Shown here piece after piece: positions 11,001 to 23,000 of a DNA stretch of 64,000 bases (the stretch's first letter is position 1; each line of letters opens with the position of its first letter). A program made the position numbers and the translations under genes. The DNA is from Panorpa germanica (taxonomy: Eukaryota; Arthropoda; Insecta; Mecoptera; Panorpidae), in assembly GCA_963678705.1 (NCBI GenBank), contig OY783208.1:7006001-7070000 (forward strand), read 5' to 3'. The notes under the pieces were generated by a model. That model had not been told where the DNA came from and made no database searches. It worked only from the letters and a program-made list of their open reading frames with translations.

Positions 11001-14000
11001 CAATCCTTAAACACCAGTAATTCTTTGAATTACTAGCTGGCCCGGCAAACGTTGTTTTGCCATATACGTTATCTAGGAAATATTTTTTTAGGAAATATTT
11101 TTTTTTAAGAAATATTTTTAAAAATAGCTAACACTACCCAGTAAACATTTTGGAGTAAATTCTACTTAATTTCTATTACATATCATGAATTTTTTGTCTG
11201 GAACGTGTTCGTTTTCTATTCAGTCGTTCATAGGAAAGGCCCTTTTTATGAGCTACAGACATTGCAACGACGGTTGACTGCTGAATTAAAAGCGGAGTCG
11301 GTTTATGATTTATGACCGGAGTTATAAACTTGACACTAGCAGGGGTATAAAACTTAATGGAATTTTACTTTTTAGACTCTGCAAAATATAAATATTTAAA
11401 TGAAGAAATAAATAGATGTAATCTTTAGTACGGATCGTGATTTTTTTAATGAATATTATTCATTTTCAACAATACTCGTTATATTAGTTTTTTACATTGT
11501 TTTGGTGATTCAAAAATCCACGATCGGCAGGTCTGCGTTAGGTTTAAAACCTCTGTCTTACCATCGCTAAGTACTATCTTCGTTTATATACATTCTATTC
11601 GGGGATTGAGGGAGATAGCGTCTGTCTATTGCCATTAAAGAAATATTTGTTGAAAAAGGATAGCATATACTTTAAATATCTGTACTGAACGAAATACTAT
11701 ACAAGTATACAAGTGTAACGGTGAAAAATATATTTTACTTGTCTAACGCATCTCGTTTCTCTCTCACTTTGAACTTAAAAAAAATATATCCATGTGGGAA
11801 AGAAACAAAAATACTTAATGAATGATGTTGGAAAAAGAAAGAATACTAGAAAGAACAACTAACACAAAATCTGTGACAGGTAGAGAACTTGTAAAGCGTT
11901 AGAATAGAATTGTACGAGTGACTCGAACTTCATCAAATAGGGCACTTCACCAAATTGTTTAGTGGGTATACGTGTGTGGGGATGTCATTATAATTCAAAG
12001 AGGAATGAAGCGTTGTAGACAATTAAAGTATACTTTATTTAAGTTAATAAATTATTCTTTATTAAAGTAACAAATATATATTAAATTACAATTATTGATA
12101 GCTATCTATACATCGAAAATAATTCATACTTCTACTACTAATTATTGCAATTAAAAAATAAACAAAGATCAATCTCTCAACGTAAAAGTATGATATATAC
12201 GAAATATAGACGAAAACTGTATAGTGAGTGAGAGAAAGGAAGCCGGCTTTGTTCTCACCCCTACTCCATGATGTTTGCTGGTTGAAAAGTGACAACGGGA
12301 GACACTTGGCGCGGATAACTGGTTGGTTGATAGAACTTTACATGAAAATTATAGTGTACTACAATTATTATATTCGATTGCCATCTTGTGGATCTGTGGA
12401 TGGAACAGAATAATATAAAAATCGCGATTAAAAATCAGAGGTTGGTCGTATAAGGGGAAAAATTTAGAAATAAATTTATTTTTTAATGCTGAATCATGAA
12501 AGAATAAAAACAAATAATTTTGTCCAAAAAATAAAAAAAAATTTTTTTGGGGTGGACCGACCACCCTTAACATTTAGGGGTATGAAAAATAGATATTGGC
12601 CGATTCTGAGATCTACCCGATAAGCACACAAAATTTTATCAAAATCGGTTTAGCTGTTTCGGAGGAGTTTGGGAACAAACACCGCGACACGAGAATTTTA
12701 TATATTAGATATTTCTTTAGCGCAATTTAAAGTTTAATAATTAGCCAAAAAGAAGAAGAAGAATAATCCGTAGTACACAATTTAGAAATAAAAGTTGTTT
12801 AATTAATTCCGCTAAACACTAAGGTCCTTATTCTGTAAAGTATTTCCACCAGTGAAAAAATTTCATCGCTGTAAAATGACGTCACAAAATCGATGGTATT
12901 TTATTTGGTATTCTGTAAGAAATTTCCATCGATTTTATTTTAGTCGCTGGAAAAAAATCGACCAAATTATAAGGTCGCCTTTAGCGGTGACTTTAAAATT
13001 TTCAATCGCTGTATTTTTGAGAACTGTCAAACAATTTGAACTATAATTTGCATTTTAGTTCAAATTTTTTAATACGCAGTATTCAAGTGAAAGTGTATTT
13101 TATAAATATATGTATATTTAGCATTTGCTGTAGTTGGAGGATTCTACAAAAAAGTAGAATAGAAGTTAGTATTTATATGTTTACATATGAATATATAAAT
13201 ATAAATAAGTCAGAAAGTGAGGTTATGTTGTTTGTCAATTATTGCTTCAGGTGAATTAGGCTAAGTTAATCATTCTTCAAATTTATTGTTTATAATTCGT
13301 AATTTTTAAAGACAATACTTTAATATAAATCTTTGGTAATTATTCGATATAGCTGCCACTTTTGTTTTTCACTTTGAAAAAAAACTACTGCATTTTTGTA
13401 TGTTAATAAAAAGCGCGGCGCTTTTTCTTTTTTTTTTACCAAAATCGCCTTTTCTTTAAATACACATTTCATGGGGAACATGAAGAGAGAGGGTCAAGAG
13501 AAGAAGAAGCAGAAAGCACTTTTGGAAGTAGTACAAGTCTAGAATAATTTTGAGTTTTAACAAATTAATAAAGTTTAGTTTTAAGTTTGAATGTATATAG
13601 GAATCCTTTCTCCTCGTTTCCCAATCTAAGTCTAGCAATCCTTCTCATGTTTTTGTGCTTTTTCTCTTAAGTAATGTGGTATCTCTCTCTCACAAATCCT
13701 TTTATATCTTGTGTTGTAATTTCTCTTCTTGATTTTTTCCATTCTTTCCTGTTGCTGTATCTCCTTGTCCTTTCTCATTAGCTCATCTTCCACACTTGCG
13801 CCCCCTACTCTTCTTCTTTCTGCCTCCTCGATCGCCATTCCATTCCTTTCTCTTTTTCAAGCCTCCCCTTCTACCCTCCACCCCACCCTTCTTTCAACTT
13901 CCACCATATATGCTATATTTATCTTTATCTTTATTTATATCTTTTTATCGAACTAGAACTAAACCCTACATCTATATAATTACTAAATTAGAAACATGTA

Positions 14001-17000
14001 AAATTAGGTATTTAAAAGCACCGCGCTTTTTTGAATATTTGAAATCACATATTTAAACCATTTGTAAATTTATTTTATCATATATTCAAACCCATCACAT
14101 ATATTTATAGTTGCATTGAATCTTGGGAAGTAAGTATTACACTGGCCAATATTAACGAAATTATGGGCCTTATTTTGCAACTCTGACAACGACGTCGTGT
14201 CGTCGTGTACCAGTCCGACACACGACGACACGACGCTGAATTTTGAAAACGGCATTTTGAATGACATTTCATGGCAGGAGTGTGTCTAGGAAACGCCGTG
14301 AATACGACGCTATTTACCAGGCATCTAATAAGGTGTCTGGTAACACTAATCCGACGTCGGACTTGGTAGAAATCTACACTATTCTATTCTATATAAAAAT
14401 CTAATCTTTTTTCAAATATTGAATGATATTGAACATAAAACATATGAAAATACAGTAATTTTTGTACAAGTTAAAGAAAAGTGATCTAGCTAATTAAATA
14501 ATTGCCTATAATTTTTTTTAATATAAGGTAAGTATATTTGCAAATACGAATTATGTTTTAATATTTTTTATTTAGCATATTTAATACTTTGACTTTGAAA
14601 AATTATAGGTTAGGATTATTTGACAGGAGCAACAAACGATTATAATAATGTAGTTATTTAACAGTTTCGATGATGTGCTTCTTTAGGTAATTGCTGCTTA
14701 CCATCAAGAATACCTAAGATTAATAACATTGAGATCTTGTATTGATTCATTTTAAATAGCTTTAGATTTTCGAAGTAAATAGTTACTATGATAATCGCAA
14801 CACTGAAGCCCCACGCGCCAAAATAAATTAGAAGATCAGCTGTATCTTTTAATAGCAAGGTTAGAAGTTATATTGATAGAAGATATGTTTTTATAATATA
14901 ATTAAATGATTGTATTAGGTTTCTGTGTTTTTAATTGTTATTCTAATGTTTTAGTTCTTTGCCGCTCTACAGTTCTTTGCATGAAGGTTATCAACGAGTT
15001 GTAGGAGGAAAATACAATGTATCACTTTCACAGATGATCGTTAGTAAAAGTATACATCCGGTCTGTGATTTGATAATGAAATACTTGATGCCTAAATACA
15101 TCCGATTCCCGAAATGAAAAGAATAATAACAAAGCTGTGTAGTATTATATGAAAACAACGATATCTATATCTTATATATTTTTATGTATAAACCTGTCAT
15201 TGCGGATTTTACAATAAATACAACATGCAGAGAATAATAGGTGCTACAGATGGTACACATATACGAATAGTGAACCAAAACTCTTTGATCCTGCATACCC
15301 TCCACCCTACCCATATATGCACATATGAATAGATGCAGTTATTATAGTATAAATGTTGAAGTGTTAAATGAAACAAAATGTACTTGTATCACTCTGATGA
15401 GTGTTGTTGAATTATGTTATATTGTTAATATTATTAGTTTGTATCATATATTTCCAATTTTATTATAAATTATACGTACAGAATTATTATAGTATAATAA
15501 ATTAATTGCAATACATGTTGTATTTATTTTCCTGTAACTTTAGGTGTCTAATTGTTATTTTCGCATTTTATCATTAAATCAATTTTAATACAAACGTTTG
15601 TACTATTAAATACAAGTGTATTTTATTTATTAATCAAAACATTTTGAATTAAAAAAGGACTTTTTTTGGTTAATATTTTAAATTTTTGTTGGTAACTTCA
15701 CCTATGTTTTCAACCAATCGACTTAGACGTCTGGTAGTTACCAAACACTTCGACGGGGCTTTCACAATGCCTAAATCGATGCTACGACACCACACCATCG
15801 TGAAACAGCCCAGTCGGATGCAAATACGAACGCGACGCCTGGTCTCTACCCGACGAAGTTGCAAAATAAGCGCCTATGTGTAAAATGATATCAAATTTCA
15901 CATTTTTTGGTCAACTTTAACCCTCAATATCTTCTATTTCTTAATGAAAAATGGGAAAATAATTATTACGTAGTGATTTTGACATGTTTTAAGAATACAA
16001 TAAGCATAATAAAATATGCAAATATGCAGTAGTTTTTTTACAAAGTGAAAAACAAAAGTGGCAGCTATATCGAATAATTACCAAATCTTTATTTAGCTTC
16101 TATGAAAAATTTGAAGTTCCTAGAGATCTTGGGGGTCATAGACTGCGTACACGTTAGAATTGTTTTGTCAATGGTTTACGATCAGCATTATTCTGCATTT
16201 GCTTATCCTGGTAGTAATGTTAGCACAAAGTTTGAAGCTGTAAGTATATGCTTGGAGATACTAACTGATGTACAGTTGTTGCTTTATATTATAAATGAAG
16301 CACATTCTCATTACAGGTATGCGATTCAAATCTGATATTGTTGGCAGTAAATGCAAGGTACCCAGGATCAATGCGTGACTATGGAATTTGGAATCTAAAA
16401 ATTATGAAAGCATAGAATTTATACGCTTAATAAAGAATAAGATAGACACAAAACACAGCACATGGATGTTACCTTACATTCATGTAATATTTAATTGTAG
16501 CGAGTAAATTTTGTTATGTTAGATAATCTTTGACACATGTAACTGTGTTTAGCGTACTAGTAACGTGTTTAGTTCTTCTTGTACTTCATATTCTAACATG
16601 TAAATGAATTGGCAATTAATACAGTACAAAGTATAATTCATATTTGAATAATTTATTTAATTTGATGTTATGCTGTTAATGGCTTGAGAACTAAAATAAG
16701 AGTGAACCCTTACGATATTGAGACACAACAAAGAACTAAATTAAATAATTACAAGGTATGTAAATAACGCACAAATTTTGTCAGATCAGCAGCAACCTCA
16801 ATCAATTTCATAGATGATGTTACAGAAACATTTCCCTGCTTCTCATAAGCTCTTGCTACTTCTGACACAGAAAGCTTTTCTAGATTTAAATAAAATATAT
16901 TAATACATGCACTCAAATATATTATGCTTAAGTAGTATAACTAACCTGTGTTTTACATCTGCTTTCTTAGTACGGGTGCTATAACTTGATGATTTTCAAG

Positions 17001-20000
17001 TTTTCCACTCTGTCACCGTTTTTTTTCTTCCAGAACCACAACTATTTACCTATTGTGTAATTATTCATTCAAAAATTGTTTTTTTGCATAAATTGTGCTC
17101 GGCCATTTAAAATCCTGTTTATAATAACTATTTCCCCACTGATTTACCCGTTGTCCTTTTCGTAGATGCCATATTGACTTTTTTTAATTGATTTTGGCAT
17201 GTATGAATTATTTAAACAACTGTCATTTAAAATATTTTTTCCATTTAATACTTTGTCGTGATTGGTGAATATTATATAATTGATGACGTCGGAGAATACG
17301 TCATCAATATCAGTTTTTCACTTTTTCACCGCTGTATATTATAAGGGCGGTGGAAAATTTTGCATACAGAATACCACTTTAGATATTTTAAATAAGGCGA
17401 CCTTATTCGAGCGGTGAAAAAACTAAATATTTTCACCGCTGAAAAAATACGGTCGATTTTTTCAAAAGTTACAGAATAAGGTCCACAGTGTCTTAAACAT
17501 TAACAATATAAGCTTAAATTTAGGTAACATTTTACTTAAACGAAACTTGGTAATATTTCAATTTGGTTTTCTAATTGTAAAGGCACAAAACGTCATTTCA
17601 TGATTTTAATAATCCACCAATAAATGTTTTATCATTCGTGTAGCAATAAACAAGTTAATTAAACATTATATTTGAATAACATTTTTTACATAAAACGTAA
17701 TTTTTTTGTTACATAAACCTTACATACATTTAACTGTGATTGACGGGTCATTTTTACCTCAAAATATGTGCAAATAATTTAAATGGATTACTAATTTTTT
17801 TTTATTCAAAAGGGACTGATTTTCCTAACCAAAGTTTAATTTAGAAGGGTCAATACTAAATGTGCTTAAACGTTAACTTTCTAATTGTTTGGAAAGCTAA
17901 ACTCTTAATTGTTTAACTTCATAATTGTTTTCTGTTTAAATTTAATTAAATGTCACAATTAATACATTGATGATTACGTTTATTAGATATCAATTTTATT
18001 TATCTAAGTTTATTAGTTTTAAAATGTTAAATATTCTGCTTTTACAAAAAGAAATCTTATAGCCCTGTCCCTGGTCGTTGTATTCTACTTGTGTGTGTAC
18101 AAGTTGCATTTTATTTTTCAGTTTCTTGCAACGTCCAATATTACTCTGGCTCTCTTCCTCAGTTATATTCGTAAGTACTATGAAGTGAGATAAAACTCTC
18201 ACTCTATTTGTTATTTTATTAACAACTTGTTCCAGTAGTATTTTGTGCTTCCAAATTAATAATTTGCTCCACATTTTAGTTGGTTAATTGACAAGCATCG
18301 AGAATCGAAACAAATTAAACTTCTTGCTGCACTGCAACTAACTTTAATCCAGAAAAATTCATTTAACTTGCAGAAGCTGTACTTTGCCAGAATTCCCAGG
18401 GAACGGACGTTACACAGTTCTGGGGGCCCCCGCTGACACACATCCTGGAGCAGTTGTACCCAATTCAACTGTAATTCAGTACAACTGTGACGTCGACTAC
18501 GTACTATATTCACATTCCACGGCTGTTTGCATTAATGGCAGATGGGACACGCAATTTACAAAATGCCAAAGTAAGATAATGCTCTAAAAGGAAAATAACA
18601 AATTTGTTGGGACTAAATCTAATTTATTTCTATATATTCCAGGAAAGTTAACATGTCCCTTGCCGACAAATCCAGCGTATGGAAGCTATGTACTCTCAGA
18701 TTTAGGTAGCCCTTTGGTACAGGGCACAGAAGTTCCTAATTGGTCCACAGCCATTTATTCCTGCGACGCAACTTTTGAGATCGTAGGAAATAGAACAGCT
18801 CTCTGTTATAACGGATTATGGACCACAGAGCCTCCTCAGTGCCAAAGTAAGTAACTCCCGAGGACCACCACAAGCAGAGATTCTGTTCTGGCCTCGTTTT
18901 AAACTTTTCAACATGCAAATTTCATCTAACGACCTAGTGCAGGCAATTACCCAATTCTTTACACTTTGAATAAGAAAGAATGTTTTTAACAGAAATCACC
19001 GCCTGCGTTATTCCGGATGCACCAGCAAAGGGCAGCTACTCGATCATTGGCTCTCAGGATGCTCCAGTTGCAGGATCAACGGTTAAGGAAAATCAAGTTT
19101 TGCTTTATGATTGTCCTGCACCAAATATCTTACAAGGTGGACCCGTCATCTACTGCAGAAATGGGAATTGGCTGCCAGAGATTCCCAGTTGCATGAGTGA
19201 GTTAAAAACACCTTGGAATTCGTATTAATTTGTTTGTGACAAGTAGTCCACCTAAATTGTTTGCAATGTACTTTTATTGGAGGTTTATGGACATTTCTCT
19301 TTATTTTTAGGCAACAAACCCTGCACATTACCTGCAGTTCCAGACAACGGTAGAATAATCAATTCTGTGGGTGATGTGGATCATTTACTTCCGGGAATTC
19401 AAGTTCCCAGTTTATCTAATATTGAATATTCATGCGACACAACGTTTGAGCTCACTGGAATTGCCAGCATTTCCTGCTTTGATGGATCATGGTCATCTGA
19501 GTCCCCTCAGTGTCAGAGTAAGTTCTCTCCAAAGTCAGTTCACCATCAGTTAACTTACTGATCTTCTTGTTATACATGTTTAGTTAATGTTGGATTAAAT
19601 AGTTACCCCTGTCTTTAAAAACTTTGAATGCTTTTGACAGGAAATACGAACTGTATCTTGCCGGATCTTCCTGTAGCAGGCAGCTACTCGATTGTTGGAT
19701 CAATGGAAGCTCCAATACCTGGAGCTGCGATTGCAAAAAACAAAACATTACGCTACAACTGTATAACAAACAACACAGGCCTCACAGAGCAGGTCATCGT
19801 TTGTTCTGATGGAGAATGGCTGCCAGGTCCCGTGGAATGGTTTGGTGAGTGAAACAGTAAACTTAATGATCGCAGTTCGTTTGTTTGGTTGGTTAGTTAG
19901 GACATCTGCATTATCTGCATCAACGTTAATTTATTAAATAAAGACTAGGAAAAAATTACCAGGAATTTCTTTGAATGTAAAGAATATTGCACGCACCACT

Positions 20001-23000
20001 GCAGTGATGGCAAATTTAAATGTCTTCAAGTCATGTGAATTCAGCCATACGCCTAGAATAACCAAAATGACTTAATTACAGATACGCCTGCAGATTGTGG
20101 AGATGTCCTAAGCAGTACATCCGGTATTTATACAATACAACCCACAATGGAGAGTGAACCGTTTGAGGTCTTTTGTGATCTGACATTGACCGGACAGAAA
20201 TGGACAGTGAGTTGTTTTTAACACAGTTTAAACATTTATTTAAAATTTCTTTAATCGTAAAATAAATTGCTTAATGTCTTACATTCTGTGACTCAATTTA
20301 TTGCTTTTGTAAACATAAAATAATCTTTCTTAATAGAATTACAAACCTCCTTGGATATTTGCAACCTTAAGCTAATCCTTTTAAGGATTAAATGCATTTA
20401 TAATATCTTTAAAAATACTTTAGGTAAAACCAATTTATGTCCTTATTTCAGGTCATACAACAGAGATTTAATGGGGAAGTAGACTTCTATAGAAATTATG
20501 CCGAATACAGTAACGGATTCGGCGGCAAAACTGACAGTCACTGGCTTGGACTCGAGCACATCCATGAGGTAGATCAGTTTACATTTGTTATAAACATTTC
20601 AACGTCATCAATTAGCTTGGAAGTTAGCAGTCTGTTGCTGTCAACACTAAAAAAAATGGAATTCATAATGACTTGCATTCGTTGCAGATCACAAAAAGAG
20701 GACACCATGAGCTGTACGTTGAGCTGGAGGCGCATAATGGGACCAAGGTGTACGCCCGTTACGAGACCTTTATCGTCGGCTCTTCCAGTACTGAATTCCA
20801 GCTGACAATTAGCGGTTACAGCGGAACTGCCGGTAAGTTTTGTGTCTTGTGTCCTTTCTAAACTGCCGGTGAAGTGCAATTAGTTTTGTGTTCTACTCAA
20901 ATCAAACACCAGTCCTGCCCTGAGTTTAATCATTTTCTAGTTTACAAAATATTTATTTTTTACGCAAAAAAAAGTTTCTTGTTGTTAAGAATCAACAAAT
21001 GCATGACAATACAGGACATGAGCATAATAACGACATCGTTGACGCCATTTTGAATATTTCTAGCTGTTTCTGACAGTAGACATCAATATCTTCCCTTCAC
21101 ACTAGATACAGTTCCATAGACCATTTATTTGGGTGTCAAGTCAATTCTGCCGAACTATAAAATCCAGTGGTTCTCAATTAGATGCCACCAAATAAATGGA
21201 AGAACCAGTTAGGGTCAACCACGTGAATTCAAATTATTTTAATAAATATTTAAAAAAGAAACAGAGCTGGACTGAGGGTCATCAGAGAAACTGCAGAAAA
21301 GCATTGGCGTACATTGTATTTTGAGCGTTGGTTACATGACTGCACCTGATGACCTGCCTGGACCTGGACTGCCTTCTGCATTGTAACTAGGAAAGACAAT
21401 CCCTGAATGCGGGATCCCGGGATCGTAAATATGTTTCGGGATTGTATTCCCTAATTGTAGCCGACTTCAGCCGTACTGGCCATGAAGAGCACAAATTACG
21501 AGATTCCAATGAACTGAGATATCTAGTGATAAGTTTAAAGGGCCACGTTGTGAGCCATGCCTTAATAAGTCGCAATATTCCAGGAGAAATTAACAATTAA
21601 AACAGTTCTTTTTGTTAATTAAAGAAACTAATAGAAAATAATTCACAGCCCAATTGTTTTAAAATTATGTCTCCCCCTCCCCTTACTAGACAAATCGTGC
21701 AACACTGGGTATTAGGAGTTGATAACAAATAAACTTAACACATAACACACTTTGTGACGTGAACGTGTTATTAAATGTTAAATTATTGATTAAGTAATGT
21801 GGTTAACACGTTGAGGACGGAGCACGGAGTACGGAACACGCTGTGTTTTACTTTTGTAGAAAATTTAAATTATTTGACGTTAAAAACAACAGGAAGTTTT
21901 ATGTTTTGTTTTACCGTTGTCCATTGGTTGTAAATCCCACTCCGTCGCCCTGTCCCGTTGTAAACGTGTTAACAACGGATAGTTGTTGTTGTGTGTGTCC
22001 CGTTCTTCGTTTTTTTGTACCGCAGTGTTCTTGTTATTGTTTCAGGCGACTCCATGTACAAAACCGGCGGCAGCACCAACAACGGAATGAAATTCTCTAC
22101 GTACGACAAGGACCAGGACATGACGTCGTTTAGCTGTGCTATGTACCGGAAAGGAGGCTGGTGGTACAATGATTGTGGGGCCAGGTAACTATCTCCACCT
22201 GCGTCTGCGTCACGTGACGCGTTATGTGACGGTCCTCTAAATTGTAGGGTTGCCACCTCATCGGATGCCCGGGCCTAGACACATTCTGTCCAGGCCACGG
22301 GTTTACTTATTCCTACTCCGGGTCTGCGAGTTCTGTCACAAAACACACAATTATTCGTTTCCATGTTACAACATTTTCTCCGCGGCAGTTCAGGAATATG
22401 AATCCGTTAAATATTCAAACTTTTATCAAATTTCAACAAATTTATTAAACTGAAAATAAGGCATTATACCTAAACTAGTCAAATATTTTAGAACTTTTGC
22501 TTTAATTAAGGTAGTTGTGCCGCGACACTAACTTATATAGCTGTCCTACTCTTTCTAATACACGTCTTTTATTTAGGTTAACTTTTTTACGCTAATGTAA
22601 TATCTGATTACGTTAAGAAAAAAAATCATTTGACATAAATTTACGTTTTCTGACATACATAAAACTTTTTATGTAAGATTGTAAAATTTTCCAAATTAAA
22701 GTAATATATTATTAAAAGATTTTATGTGTATTTTACATTTATTTAATGACAGTGTAAAAATATTTGTTAAACTTCGGTAAATAATAACACATAACTTTAG
22801 GTAAAAAATATTACGTTAAATAATATATAAATTTACGTTTTTTGTTCATCGGGTGATTAAAAACAGTTTTATTAGATAAAATAAAAATATGCAGCTACCC
22901 AATGAAACTCTTATCGCTTTGTTGCGGATTTAGATTTTTGTAATTTAGGATTTTCAGTGAATTGACTAAAATATATTTCAGTGCAGAGTTCATGGCAACA

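Larger units (their letters stand above)
13335..16082. mobile_element. Element with 59-bp inverted ends and 8-bp target duplication
   Basis: The left end GGTAATTATTCGATATAGCT and the matching right end form 59-bp inverted repeats with one mismatch. AAATCTTT flanks both ends (13327-13334 and 16083-16090). The element is 2,748 bp with its own inserts and sits in the Harbinger element, interrupting the sequence just before its transposase remnant. An 8-bp duplication fits hAT, P or Merlin-like groups; the GG start does not look like hAT. No transposase could be recognised. Confidence 0.85.
12823..17484. mobile_element. Harbinger-type DNA transposon carrying nested insertions
   Basis: The left end reads GGTCCTTATTCTGTAAAG and the right end reads as its reverse complement with one change (ACAGAATAAGGTCC). 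Subterminal motifs (ATCGCTG, ACCGCTG, TGACGTC, AAGGTCGCCT) recur in both arms. The left flank is TAA and the right is ACA, so a target duplication is not clear. Removing the insertion at 13335-16082 leaves about 1.9 kb with a transposase remnant at 16102-16415. The element sits in intron 1 of the sushi/fibrinogen gene. Confidence 0.75.

Noticed and set aside
15670..15883. 64-65 codon open frames on both strands
   Set aside because: They come from the palindrome-rich right end of the nested Harbinger-type element.
12820..17487. TAA target duplication for the outer Harbinger element
   Set aside because: The left flank is TAA but the right flank is ACA, so the duplication is not supported as it stands.
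21843..22256. Open frames of about 96 codons on both strands
   Set aside because: They are shadows of the fibrinogen exon at 22046-22184; the true frame is set by the splice sites.
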